DNA from: CAWHMS01 sp963830495 | GTDB taxonomy: Bacteria; Actinomycetota; Actinomycetes; Propionibacteriales; Nocardioidaceae | DNA length: 64,000 nt | Assembly: GCA_963830495.1 (NCBI GenBank) | Contig: CAWHMS010000004.1 | Span: forward strand, 1-64,000 | Direction of reading: 5' to 3' | Shown: piece by piece, positions 16,120-24,065 of the stretch | Position numbering within the stretch: the first letter of the stretch is position 1 | Layout of the letters: every line of letters begins with the position of its first letter | Translations under genes and position numbers: made by a program | Notes under the pieces: generated by a model | The model's input: only the letters and a program-made list of their open reading frames with translations | What the model was told of the DNA's origin: nothing | Database searches by the model: none

Positions 16120-16676
16120 TGCGCCATCCTGATCGCAAGGCTAGCCCGAGCTCGATGCAACTGACCCCGAACCACGGTCACATTCGTGCCCAGGACTTCA
16201 GCGATCTCGGTGTAGCTGAGGTCCTCGACCTCGCGAAGCAGCCAGGCGGAGCGCTGACGGAAGGGCAGTTCCGACAGAGCCTGGTCCAAGGCTTCTCGGA
16301 GGTGCTGATCCAGCGCGCTGAATGCCGGGTCATCCGCGTGTTCTGTGGTGAGGGCCTCGAGGAGCTGGTCATCGGCAACGAGGGGACGACGACGTCGCCG
16401 TACATTGAGGCACTCGTTGATGACCAGCCGGAACAGCCACGTCTGGAGCTTCGACTCTCCGCGAAAGGTGTGGATCTTGAGCCAGGCTTTGGTCAAGGCC
16501 TCCTGGACCGCGTCCTCGGCGGCGTGGTGGTCCCCGTCCAGCATGCGTACGGCGTGGCGATACAGAGATGCGCCATGGCGACCGAACAACTCGATGAAGG
16601 CACTTCGGTCGCCGAGGCCGGCACGCCGAGCCAGGACCTCATCTGAGCGTTCCGACGTCTCCGGTTCGCTGTGCAC
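16110..16676 (-). CDS. ECF RNA polymerase sigma factor
   Basis: A 188-residue sigma-70-family factor of the extracytoplasmic-function type. Region 2 is at residues about 25-95 (FIELFGRHGASLYRHAVRML, AEDAVQEALTKAWLKIHTFR, KLQTWLFRLVINECLNVRRR). Region 4 is at about 125-180 (ALSELPFRQRSAWLLREVED, LSYTEIAEVLGTNVTVVRGQ, LHRARASL). It is complete with an ATG at 16676. No anti-sigma with a zinc signature is next to it; the coupled downstream gene at 15628-16119 is the only candidate partner. It is divergent from the Asp23 operon (178 bases between starts), which is its most likely target by position. Confidence 0.93.
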   Translation of the reverse strand: MHSEPETSERSDEVLARRAGLGDRSAFIELFGRHGASLYRHAVRMLDGDHHAAEDAVQEALTKAWLKIHTFRGESKLQTWLFRLVINECLNVRRRRRPLVADDQLLEALTTEHADDPAFSALDQHLREALDQALSELPFRQRSAWLLREVEDLSYTEIAEVLGTNVTVVRGQLHRARASLAIRMAQWR

Positions 16677-16853
16677 CGAGGCTGCTCCTGTCTCGACACC
16701 GCTGGCCCGCTTGCTCGAGCGCGTCCGAGTCTAGTCACGCGCCGACATCGTGGTTTGCTAGAGGTAGGTATTCAAGTCACCCAGTCCCCGTGACGATCGC
16801 GGTAGTTGGCGCGTCTTAGTATCGAACCTGTCGCACACCACACGGAGGACACA

Positions 16854-17345
16854 GTGACCGAACAAAGCAGCACCCGAGGTAACGAGGTGCAGTCCAGTCG
16901 GAGTTCGAGCGCCGGCCTCGCGCAGGTGCAGGAGTCTGACAGCCCCTTGGTCACCGAACAGGGGAGGACGTCGATTGCTGACTCGGTGGTCGCGAAGATC
17001 GCTGGCGTCGCGACTCGTGACGTGTCCGGGGTGTACGACCTCGGCGGCGGCACAGCTCGGGCGGTAGGCGCCATCAGGGAGCGCATCCCCGGCAGTCGAA
17101 CCAACCACTCCCAGGGAGTCGCAGTGGAGGTGGGGGAGCGACAGGCGGCCATCGACCTCGAGATCGTGGCCGAGTACGGCGTCTCCATCACTGATCTGGC
17201 CAACGCCATCCGGCGCAACGTGTTGGCATCTGTCGAGCGGATGACCGGCCTGGAAGTCACCGAAGTCAACGTCGCGGTGACCGATGTCTACCTCGACACA
17301 GACAGCGGAACCGAGGATGACGACGAGCAGGCTCGCGTTCAGTGA
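16854..17345 (+). CDS. Asp23/Gls24-family envelope stress protein
   Basis: A 163-residue protein. After a polar N terminus comes a full Asp23/Gls24 domain: SIADSVVAKIAGVATRDVSG, VYDLGG, VEVGERQAAIDLEIVAEYGV, ITDLANAIRRNVLASVERMT and LEVTEVNVAVTDVYL. In Gram-positives these proteins attach to the membrane through AmaP and respond to alkaline and cell-wall stress. The GTG at 16854 has GGAGG 6 bases upstream. It is the first gene of a seven-gene run to 19743; the next frame overlaps its stop or follows closely. Confidence 0.92.
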   Translation: MTEQSSTRGNEVQSSRSSSAGLAQVQESDSPLVTEQGRTSIADSVVAKIAGVATRDVSGVYDLGGGTARAVGAIRERIPGSRTNHSQGVAVEVGERQAAIDLEIVAEYGVSITDLANAIRRNVLASVERMTGLEVTEVNVAVTDVYLDTDSGTEDDDEQARVQ

Positions 17346-17433
17346 GCTTCTCGACACCTGAGCGGCCGATCCAACCTCCCCCTCCCTGGTTGGGTCGGCC
17401 GGCGGGCCGGCGGATGCGGAGGTCGCGGACAGC

Positions 17434-17694
17434 GTGGTAGCGGCCGTGCTCGCGATCCCCGGGGTTGCTGACATGCACGACGGGATGTTCGGTGAGATCG
17501 CCACCTACCTGCCGGGGCGACGCGTTCCAGGCATTCAGATCCGAGATCAGGAGTGCCATGTATATGTGGCGCTGGACTTCTCGGCCGACATCCATCGCAC
17601 GGCTGATGCGATCCGCATCATCGTAGAACCCATGGTTGGGAAGCCCGTGCATGTGACGATCCAGGATCTCGTTGTGGAGCGCGGCGTGCGGTGA
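17434..17694 (+). CDS. Asp23-operon small protein (start uncertain)
   Basis: At least 86 residues: VAAVLAIPGVADMHDGMFGE, ATYLPGRRVPGIQIRD and a C-terminal PVHVTIQDLVVER. This pattern (a helix, then ATYLPGRRV...) is that of a small protein commonly encoded in actinobacterial Asp23 operons and resembles a trimmed Asp23 domain. A GTG at 17342 overlaps the previous stop (GTGA) and starts SFSTPERPIQPPPPW, but in another frame. The conserved part also extends upstream of 17434 (ADAEVADS), so a frameshift near 17400 or a start at a non-ATG codon is likely. Confidence 0.6.
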   Translation: MVAAVLAIPGVADMHDGMFGEIATYLPGRRVPGIQIRDQECHVYVALDFSADIHRTADAIRIIVEPMVGKPVHVTIQDLVVERGVR

Positions 17695-18044
17695 TGCAAC
17701 ATAGGTCGCGACTGCTGCCGGGGCCGAGGGCTGAAATGTATCCCCTCTGGCGTCGAGATCGTCGAGCGGTGGCGCTTCGGCATCACCCCGATCTCGGCGG
17801 AGACTTGACGGTGTATCTGCGACGCATGCATGAAGTCGATGCCAAGTACGCCGCCGCGCATCATTCGGCGGGCCCGCAACGGGGCGAGGACACCTTGCGA
17901 TCTGGCGCCGGCAGTCATTCGTGGCGGCGCTCGCTGGCGCCAACCCTCCGGGTCCTGCGACGTCGGGGGAAGAAGGCCCGAAGACGTGTGCAGGCTCGCC
18001 TGCCCCGGCGCCTTCCCGGCTCCCGCCGCTACTTCGAACTGTAA
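17691..18044 (+). CDS. Basic hypothetical protein in the Asp23 operon
   Basis: A 117-residue open frame overlapping the previous stop by 4 bases, with many arginines, especially in the C-terminal third (RRRGKKARRRVQARLPRRLP). I recognise no domain. Position inside a tightly packed operon and correct orientation are the only support; it could instead be a spacer. The middle (LGGDLTVYLRRMHEVDAKYA) looks protein-like. Confidence 0.35.
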   Translation: MMQHRSRLLPGPRAEMYPLWRRDRRAVALRHHPDLGGDLTVYLRRMHEVDAKYAAAHHSAGPQRGEDTLRSGAGSHSWRRSLAPTLRVLRRRGKKARRRVQARLPRRLPGSRRYFEL

Positions 18045-18070
18045 GCACCACTCATCGTGATGGAGACACT

Positions 18071-18247
18071 GTGACTACTTCGACCATCGGCCTTGTGGCC
18101 GGGCTCCTGCTTGGGATTGCAGCCGCGGCCGGCGGCTTCGTTGGCTTCCTCACCGCCCTCGTGCTCGGCGTTGTCGGCTACGCCGTCGGTGGCCACTACG
18201 ACGGAGAGTTCGACCTCGGAGCGCTGCTGGGGCGTCGGCGTGACTGA
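18071..18247 (+). CDS. DUF2273-like small membrane protein
   Basis: 58 residues: STIGLVAGLLLGIAAAAGGF and VGFLTALVLGVVGYAVGGHY form two hydrophobic segments, ending in ALLGRRRD. Small two-helix proteins of this kind (DUF2273) are regular members of Asp23 operons. The GTG at 18071 has GGAGA 6 bases upstream. The stop overlaps the start of the next gene. Confidence 0.75.
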   Translation: MTTSTIGLVAGLLLGIAAAAGGFVGFLTALVLGVVGYAVGGHYDGEFDLGALLGRRRD

Positions 18248-18608
18248 AACGCTCCAGGTCGAGCCAGCGGAGCGAGGCACGCTCACGATTTCCGACCGGG
18301 TCATCGACAAGCTCGCTGAGCATGCCGCCACACTCGTGGACGGCGTTGTCCGCGCAGGGTCCAGTCTTGAACGGCTGTCAGGTCGGCGACTACCGCGCGC
18401 CACGAGTCAGGTCAGCGGACGCAAAGCCCGTGTGGGACTGGAGATTGCTGTTGCCTGGCCATGCCCTCTTGCCGAAACTGCTGCCGAGGTGCGTACGACT
18501 GTGGGGCGGGAACTCACTCGGTTGTCCGGGCTCGACGTCGTCGCTGTCGACGTCACCGTCGACCGAGTGGAACTAGACGTCAGCTCAAGCCGCAGGAGGG
18601 TCGAGTGA
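18240..18608 (+). CDS. Second Asp23/Gls24-family protein
   Basis: 122 residues, a single Asp23 domain: GTLTISDRVIDKLAEHAATL, VDGVVRAGSSLERLSG, RKARVGLEIAVAWPCPLAET, VRTTVGRELTRLSGLDVVAV and DVTVDRVEL. The GTG at 18240 overlaps the preceding gene. It is the partner of the first Asp23 protein at 16854. Confidence 0.9.
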   Translation: MTETLQVEPAERGTLTISDRVIDKLAEHAATLVDGVVRAGSSLERLSGRRLPRATSQVSGRKARVGLEIAVAWPCPLAETAAEVRTTVGRELTRLSGLDVVAVDVTVDRVELDVSSSRRRVE

Positions 18609-19174
18609 CGGCATCGAATGGACGCTCCGACGGCTCGCTGAAGCGGGCCAAGACTCCGGTTGGGGCCGGGGCGCAACCGGTCCTTGGCATCATCTGGTCG
18701 TCTACGGTTCTGGCCGTTGGCATCGTCTGCGTCCGGGACGCACTGGTGCACGCAGGAGCGCTGTCAGGACAGCCGTGGCTTGAGACAGCTGCCACGAGGC
18801 TCGATGGTGAGACGGCGCAGGACTGGATGGTCCCCGTCGGCGTGGGGGTCGCGGTCCTGGGGTTGTTCTTGCTCGTGGGTGCATTCCGGCGACGTCCCCG
18901 ACGAGGTGTTCGACTGACTGCCTCGACCGGCGTCTACCTCACGAGCAGCAGTGTCCGGCGGTTGGCGAAGGCGGCCGCGGCCGGAGTGGACGGCGTGGAC
19001 ACCACGGCGGTGTCGGCGAATCGACGCAAGGTGCGAGTGGACGCGACGACCTTCACTGCGCAGCCCGAGCAGACCAAGCAACGGATCGAAGACGCGCTCC
19101 GTAGCCAGCTGGCCGCCCTCGAAACGACTCCTGACATCCGCGTCAGAGTGCAAACGGCAGAGGGCTTGACATGA
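18605..19174 (+). CDS. DUF6286-like membrane protein of the Asp23 operon
   Basis: 189 residues with two transmembrane segments (VLGIIWSSTVLAVGIVCVRD; MVPVGVGVAVLGLFLLVGAF) followed by a soluble Asp23-like C-terminal domain (VRLTASTGVYLTSSSVRRLA, VDGVDTTAVSANRRKVRVDA). This architecture is usual for the membrane-bound members of actinobacterial Asp23 clusters. The GTG at 18605 overlaps the previous stop and its own stop overlaps the next ATG. Confidence 0.8.
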   Translation: MTASNGRSDGSLKRAKTPVGAGAQPVLGIIWSSTVLAVGIVCVRDALVHAGALSGQPWLETAATRLDGETAQDWMVPVGVGVAVLGLFLLVGAFRRRPRRGVRLTASTGVYLTSSSVRRLAKAAAAGVDGVDTTAVSANRRKVRVDATTFTAQPEQTKQRIEDALRSQLAALETTPDIRVRVQTAEGLT

Positions 19175-19743
19175 CCCGCCTTGCCCGAGGTGTTGACCGC
19201 ACCGCAACAATCGTGGTCGGCGTCGCCCTCGTCGTTCTTGGCCTGCTGGCTGTGCTCTGGCGCCTCGATGTCCTCCTAGACCTACCTGCTGCCGCCAACA
19301 CCGATCAGATCCTCGATATTCTCCGCGAGCCCTGGTGGCCCTGGGTCGTGGGGGCGGCCGGAGTGGCACTGATCGTGCTCGGCCTCAGGTGGCTCGCAGC
19401 CCACCTCCCCAGCTCAAAGGTGCGGGAGCTGAATCTGCCGGGGAGCGGCGACGCGGGCCGGCTCAAGTTCAACGCGAGTTCCGCCGCATCCGCCGCGGCC
19501 CAGCGGCTGTCACAGCTTTCCTCGGTGAAGTCGGCCACCGGCAAGGTGAGCCGCGACCGAGGTCAACTCGTCGTCGTCGTAAAGGCGACCGTCGATCCTG
19601 CCGCCGACCTCCAGGAACTCGCTCACGACGCCGACGCAGTCATCGAAGACCTAGCGATGGTGATGGGCCGCCGCGACCTTCATGGCCGAGTTCACCTCAA
19701 GGTGAACCCAGCCAAGCGATCGCGGATGTCTCGCGTTTCCTGA
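19171..19743 (+). CDS. amaP: AmaP-like Asp23 membrane anchor
   Basis: 190 residues. Two transmembrane helices (TIVVGVALVVLGLLAVLWRL; WVVGAAGVALIVLGLRWLAA) are followed by a soluble domain (FNASSAASAAAQRLSQLSSV, GQLVVVVKATVDPAADLQEL) ending in HLKVNPAKRSRM. In Staphylococcus AmaP anchors Asp23 at the membrane; this protein has the same layout and closes the operon, so I infer the same role. The start overlaps the previous gene by 4 bases. Confidence 0.75.
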   Translation: MTRLARGVDRTATIVVGVALVVLGLLAVLWRLDVLLDLPAAANTDQILDILREPWWPWVVGAAGVALIVLGLRWLAAHLPSSKVRELNLPGSGDAGRLKFNASSAASAAAQRLSQLSSVKSATGKVSRDRGQLVVVVKATVDPAADLQELAHDADAVIEDLAMVMGRRDLHGRVHLKVNPAKRSRMSRVS

Positions 19744-19886
19744 TAGTCCGCCCCTGGGGGCGCTCCGTCAGGTGCCAGAAGACTTCGCTCCGGACTCCGA
19801 ATTCTTGGGCCGTGCCGCTGCAACCACGGCTCCCCGCAGGCAAGACAGGGATGTTCGTAGTCCAACTTCGTCCGCACCTCCGCCAC
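19692..19886 (-). CDS. Possible small protein with CxxC motif
   Basis: A 64-residue frame from a GTG at 19886: AEVRTKLDYEHPCLACGEPW, LQRHGPRIRS and a charged tail. The frame is preceded by MVNLPLHG and an in-frame TAG, and a second frame (GVRSEVFWHLTERPQGRTIR) also looks protein-like, so this is probably a degraded gene. It overlaps the 3' end of the AmaP-like gene on the other strand. Low confidence. Confidence 0.25.
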   Translation of the reverse strand: MAEVRTKLDYEHPCLACGEPWLQRHGPRIRSPERSLLAPDGAPPGADYQETRDIRDRLAGFTLR

Positions 19887-19939
19887 TCGTTCACGCTATC
19901 CGTGCAGCGGGAGGTTGACCATGCCCACCCCCGCACTCC

Positions 19940-20204
19940 TCATCGAGTCGCCGCCACTCCGCGAGCCTGACGCAGTCGCTCCTGGTCAACCCATCCGAGG
20001 TGTGCGCACCGAGCCCCACGGTGTAGCGGGCGAATCCTTCCCAGCGGCCCTCGCGACGACGCCACGCCTCGAGCTGGCCGGGCCACCAGTGGTCATCGCG
20101 GCGGACCTCGACGAGGCGGGGCGGAATGACGGGACCTGCTGGACGGCAGATCGCCGTCTGTGCTGTGGGGTTGTGGGCGGGGTGCCGTTCGTGGTCTCGG
20201 TCAT
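19940..20204 (-). pseudogene. Third 'HLGWV' small protein, two frameshifts
   Basis: Starts MTETTNGTPPTTPQHRRRSA with a GAGG ribosome binding site, jumps frame to VIPPRLVEVRRDDHWWPGQL and EAWRRREGRWEGFARYTVGL, then jumps again to HLGWVDQERLRQARGVA, ending at 19940. Joined, it is a protein of about 85 residues; this copy shows what the repeat-borne versions at 3116-3298 and 8462-8665 derive from. Confidence 0.55.
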
Positions 20205-20241
20205 GTCCCTCAACGTCGTGCCTCGCTTGCCGGTGCCCGCA

Positions 20242-20257
20242 TCGCGGCATGAGTGGA
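20242..20257. repeat. Right half of recurrent palindromic core
   Basis: TCGCGGCATGAGTGGA. The 70 bases before it match those before 3793 almost perfectly. Confidence 0.55.
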
Positions 20258-20476
20258 CATTTGAGCGTGTGTGGCTCGGCAGGCTCACCTCAGGTGGTCG
20301 TGTTTCGCGACGGTCAGCGTCACGACCTGGATGGTGGGTGACTCGGCATTGCGATCTGCAGTGTCGGCAAGTCATGGTTTGGACACAGGCAGTCAATGCC
20401 CCTTCCGGGCTATGGCGGCTCGGAGTGTGCGCTGACACATTCAGCATCAACTGTCGTAGTTGGCAAGGGAGGCGCC

Positions 20477-21052
20477 ATGAGGAGACGTTCGGCATTGCTC
20501 ATCGCCGGGTTGGCCGTCGCAGGTCTACTCGTCACCACACCGGCCACCGCCAAGCCGCTGGACAAGGGGCACTTCCGCGACGTCTTCACCGACGTCTTCG
20601 ACTGCGACGGCACCCCGGTCCAAAGCGACGGTGACGTGCGCGTCAACTTCCTGTTCAACCAGCGCGGGGGCACCAAGCACCCGTTCCCATACTTCCGGGA
20701 AAGCGTGCACGGCAAGATCGTGCACACCAACCTGAACACCGGCGGCACCTTCACGGCGGTCTTCACCAGCAACACGCGAGATCACACGATCGTCAACAAC
20801 GGTGACGGCACCATCACCATCACCGTGTTCGCCTCCGGCGGTTACCGGGCTTACGACCAGAACGGCAAGTTGGTGCTCAAGGATCCCGGCCATATCCGGT
20901 TCGCGTTCGAGGTGGACTACAACGGCACTCCCGGCAATCCCGACGACGACCAAGAGATTGACGGCTCGTTCCGCATCGTCCGCGAGTCGACCGGGCGCAA
21001 CGACACCCAGGGTGGGGACTTCTGCGCGGACCTGGTGAAATTCACCACCTAG
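20477..21052 (+). CDS. Secreted protein of unknown function
   Basis: 191 residues with a clear signal peptide (MRRRSALLIAGLAVAGLLVT, cleavage near ATAKP). The mature part is strand-rich: FTDVFDCDGTPVQSDGDVRV, HGKIVHTNLNTGGTFTAVFT, TIVNNGDGTITITVFASGGY and IRFAFEVDYNGTPGNPDDD. Two cysteines (in VFDCDG and GDFCADL) could form a disulfide. GGGAGG lies 6 bases before the ATG at 20477. I recognise similar exported proteins in other actinobacteria but no assigned function. Confidence 0.75.
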   Translation: MRRRSALLIAGLAVAGLLVTTPATAKPLDKGHFRDVFTDVFDCDGTPVQSDGDVRVNFLFNQRGGTKHPFPYFRESVHGKIVHTNLNTGGTFTAVFTSNTRDHTIVNNGDGTITITVFASGGYRAYDQNGKLVLKDPGHIRFAFEVDYNGTPGNPDDDQEIDGSFRIVRESTGRNDTQGGDFCADLVKFTT

Positions 21053-21053
21053 A

Positions 21054-21100
21054 CCGAGTCCTCAGCGGACTGCCAGCCGTCGGGCTGACGCAGGACTCGG
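21054..21100. terminator. Hairpin terminator
   Basis: CCGAGTCCT (21054-21062) pairs with AGGACTCGG (21092-21100), two bases after the stop of the secreted-protein gene. A further GACTCGG/CCGAGTC pair follows. Confidence 0.5.
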
Positions 21101-21130
21101 ACTCGGCGAGGAAGTCCGAGTCGGAACGCT

Positions 21131-21150
21131 CGCTCATCGGCATGAGCGGA
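21131..21150. repeat. Complete palindromic core
   Basis: The best copy: CGCTCAT, CGGC, ATGAGCG, then GA. Seven-base arms are perfect, giving an 18-base palindrome. It opens the repeat that runs to 21612. Confidence 0.7.
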
Positions 21151-21351
21151 CGAATCCAGCCGTTCAGGCGGGCCTGAAACGGTCGCGATTGGCGCGCCAG
21201 GCCCTCGTCGGCGGTCTCAGTGGTCGCGGTAGCGCAGCACGCGGCGGGAGAACATCTCGCGACTTCGCCCTTTTGGCTGTGCGTACGGCCGATGTCGCAT
21301 CACGGCATTAGCCTCGGCAAATTGAACGCCGGGCCGGTTCGGGGAGTTGCA

Positions 21352-21417
21352 CCGTCTCCCGTGATGGAGTGAACCGTCTCCCGTGATGGAGTGAACCGTC
21401 TCCCGTGATGGAGTGAA
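21352..21417. repeat. 22-base tandem repeat, three perfect units
   Basis: Unit CCGTCTCCCGTGATGGAGTG plus AA, three times with no difference. The sister repeat at 9036-9290 has a single related unit, so this is a recent local expansion inside the hairpin loop. Confidence 0.85.
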
Positions 21418-21632
21418 CCGGTCCGGCTCCGCCTTCCATGCCCTGCCAGGCACCGATCAAACCCACGGCATACGCCAACCGGCGCGCCGCCATCAGGGGT
21501 GTAGCGGGCCGCACCGGTCGGCTCTGCGACGCGGGAGGGGTACGGCCCCGCCGAGTCTCGGCTGCGGCTGGGCGTCCGCGTCAACCGTCAGGGTAGAACC
21601 GGTGGCAACCCTGCCGGTGCCGGTGACACTAG

Positions 21633-22085
21633 TCAGCAGGCGGTGTTGCCGTCGCCGTCGTTCCATGAGCAGACGTCGACGCGGTTTCCGCTTCGGGTCT
21701 TGAGGATGGCGCGGTCGCCGGTGTTGTTCCAGACGTACCAGTTCTGCCGCCAGTACAGGTCCCTCCGCGTGTTCTGACCCGGTCCGGTGTGCAGCGTGAC
21801 GCTTCTGCCGCTGCGAAGTCGGAACTTGGGGAAGCGGTACACGTGGCCGGCGGGGTCGCGGATCGTCCAGCCGGTCAATGTGCGGGCGCGTCCGCCGTTG
21901 TTCTTCACACGGATCCATTCGGCATTGAGGCTGCGATTGCTGCCGGTGTCGCTGCCGGGTGAGTCGTACTGGACGGAGGCGAAGCGGACCGGCTTGGCCG
22001 CCTGCATGCCCTCGGCCGGTGTGCTCAGGGTGGCGGCGGCCAGGGCTGTCGCCGCGATGGCGACGATCGTGGAACGTGGGTGCAT
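21633..22085 (-). CDS. Secreted lamin-tail (LTD) domain protein
   Basis: 150 residues. A signal peptide (HPRSTIVAIAATALAAATLS) precedes an immunoglobulin-like lamin-tail domain: FASVQYDSPGSDTGSNRSLN, AEWIRVKNNGGRARTLTGWT, IRDPAGHVYRFPKFRLRSG, VTLHTGPGQNT and RDLYWRQNWYVWNNTGDRAI. Bacterial LTD proteins are exported and often accompany nucleases or hydrolases; the gene for an exonuclease/endonuclease/phosphatase protein is divergent next door. The ATG at 22085 has GGGGAG 8 bases upstream. Confidence 0.85.
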   Translation of the reverse strand: MHPRSTIVAIAATALAAATLSTPAEGMQAAKPVRFASVQYDSPGSDTGSNRSLNAEWIRVKNNGGRARTLTGWTIRDPAGHVYRFPKFRLRSGRSVTLHTGPGQNTRRDLYWRQNWYVWNNTGDRAILKTRSGNRVDVCSWNDGDGNTAC

Positions 22086-22233
22086 GGTGATACTCCCCCG
22101 ATAGTGCGATCAGATGCGGCTTCAGAACCTACGGGAGCATGCCGTGGGCGTCAGACGATTGCGGGAAGTCACCACCCGACCGCCGACACCGGCCCTATCG
22201 TTGGGCCAAGTCGGTGGCGAGGGGAGCCAGCTC

Positions 22234-23208
22234 ATGACGGCGCTGCGGTTGATGACCTGGAACGTGGAGAATCTGTTCACGCCGGATGGTGGCACCGATC
22301 CCGATGCGGACGCCTTCGAGGAGAAGTTGACCTCGTTGGCTGCGGTGATCGACGATGCCGCCCCGGACGTGCTGGCGCTGCAAGAGGTCGGATCAGACGC
22401 AGCCCTGGCTCGGTTGCAGGACAAGCTGCAGCACGAGATGGGGTTTCGCATGGTCGGGGACCCCGGATGGTCGCGGCATCGCTGTCGCGTTGCTGTCGAC
22501 GTTGGAGTTGGGCAGTCGGGTCGACCTGCTGACGTTCCCAGAGGGTCTGTTGCCGATCCAGACCGGCGACGATCCGGCCGGACCTGCCGGACCGGCGACA
22601 CGATGGATCAGATGGCCCGCGGTGCGTTGCAGGCCACCGTGGCGCTCGGTAGCGAGTCTCTGGACGTGGTGGTGTGCCACCTGAAGTCGAAGCTGCTCAC
22701 GTTTCCCGGTGGACGCTTCTCCCCGCGTGACGAGGGCGAGCGGGCACGGTTCGCCGCCTACGCGCTGTATCGACGCACCAGCGAGGCCACCACACTGCGC
22801 AGCCACCTCAACGAGGTCCTGGCAGGTGCCGGCCGGGACAAGGCCGTGGTGCTCGCGGGAGACTTGAACGACGAACCCGACGCCGCCACCACGCAGATCC
22901 TCCTGGGCCCGCCCGGCTCAGAGATCGGCACCCGCGGCTTCGACACCCCAGACGCTGGTGACGGCGACCGGCTCTGGAACCTTGCACCGCGAATCCCGGA
23001 GGCGGAACGCTTCAGCCGGCGCTACCGCGGACGCAACGAGCTGATCGACCACATCATGGTCAGCCACCGCCTGGTGCACCACGTGTCCGAGGTGCGTACC
23101 CTCGTGGCCACCGGACAGCTCCCGTCCATCGAAGACGACCCAGGACGCCGCATAGGAGCGCCAGGCTCGGACCACTCCGCCGTTGTTGCTCGATTCGACC
23201 TGGCTTGA
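22234..23208 (+). pseudogene. Endonuclease/exonuclease/phosphatase protein with paired frameshifts
   Basis: A member of the EEP (DNase I-like) superfamily, which cleaves phosphodiester or phosphate bonds with a metal. LRLMTWNVENLF and LALQEVGSDAAL give the N-terminal Asn and Glu, VLAGDLNDEPDA the middle Asp/Asn, and GAPGSDHSAVVARF the C-terminal Asp-His. Between about 22465 and 22605 the conserved sequence (DGRGIAVALLSTLELGSRVD, LLTFPEGLLPI) is in another frame: an extra C in a CCCC run and a later one-base loss compensate, so the frame stays open with about 47 wrong residues. ATG 22234 has GGGGAG upstream. No signal peptide is seen. Confidence 0.8.
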
Positions 23209-23274
23209 CGAGCCATCATGCACGAGGTACGCCCGCCTGGGCTGGTTGACGTCCGGCGCGGCGATTCCTGGTAG

Positions 23275-23844
23275 TCAGCTCTGACGCCAGAACTGGACGT
23301 CAAGTACCCAGTCGTCGAGGGCGAACGATGTTGGGCAGTCGGTCGGGTTCGGATAGCACACCAACGTGTAATCCACCGAGATGATGTGAATGCCGACCAG
23401 TCCCGCGGAGACACCGCTCACGGTCCGCTCCATCGCGTGAGACTCGCGAGAATCGCGACCCGCGCTGTCGAACGCAAAGTTCATCCCCGACTGCGGCACC
23501 ATCTCCCTGCCGTCCATCCGAATCCGGACAGAGCAGTAGCCGCCAGTTCCCAGGCACAGCGACTCGGCCGAGAAGTGGGCGACCATCAGGCCAGCCTGGT
23601 CTCCAGGGTGGACCATCGAGGTTGCCGCAAGGAGCTCATATGTCCGTGAGGTCGTGACGGCCGAGCTTGCCTCCCGCAGGGTAACTATTCGCGTCGGTCC
23701 CCCAGCCACGACGTCTGTAGGGGCGGCGGCCGGAAGGGGTCTGATGGTCGCATGATCCGCGCTGACAACATGGGGAAGTCCCACCATGAGCACGACGATC
23801 AACCCGATGGTGGCTCCCCATCGGCGAGAGTGGCGTGTGTCCAT
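23275..23844 (-). CDS. Secreted protein of unknown function
   Basis: 189 residues. A twin-Arg-containing start (MDTRHSRRWGATIGLIVVLM) leads to a signal peptide with cleavage near VSADHA. The mature part is strand-rich: RIVTLREASSAVTTSRTYEL, GQAGLMVAHFSAES-like segments, then GIHIISVDYTLVCYPNPTDC and WVLDVQFWRQS. Four cysteines may form two disulfides. The ATG at 23844 has AGGAGG about 10 bases upstream. I recognise no family. Confidence 0.7.
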   Translation of the reverse strand: MDTRHSRRWGATIGLIVVLMVGLPHVVSADHATIRPLPAAAPTDVVAGGPTRIVTLREASSAVTTSRTYELLAATSMVHPGDQAGLMVAHFSAESLCLGTGGYCSVRIRMDGREMVPQSGMNFAFDSAGRDSRESHAMERTVSGVSAGLVGIHIISVDYTLVCYPNPTDCPTSFALDDWVLDVQFWRQS

Positions 23845-24065
23845 AACCCGTGCCTCCTGAGGCCCGGACCGATGTCGAGGAGAGATCCCCCGATCTTCGA
23901 TCACTTTGCTTGTCCTCGTGATTGTTGTCCTCCTATCAAGGTGCACACGGCGACGGGCTTAGGCATCACGTATCTGGGAGCGTGGCGCGCTTAACGGGGA
24001 TGCACCGCCCGGCACCGTACCCGCCCGACGAGGTGTGACCCGGCGCGGCCGATTCGACGGACTGC

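Larger units (their letters stand above)
21131..21612. repeat. Composite repeat, copy 3 (long head joined to short repeat)
   Basis: Positions 21131-21320 match the first 190 bases of 8055-9005; 21325-21612 match the short repeat at 9036-9290, including CCGGTTC...GAACCGG, CGGCGCGCCG and GTCAGGGTAGAACCGGT. A 22-base tandem triplication lies within. No gene is seen. Confidence 0.75.

Noticed and set aside
21352..21417. CRISPR array
   Set aside because: Three 22-base units are directly adjacent with no spacers, and no cas genes are present.
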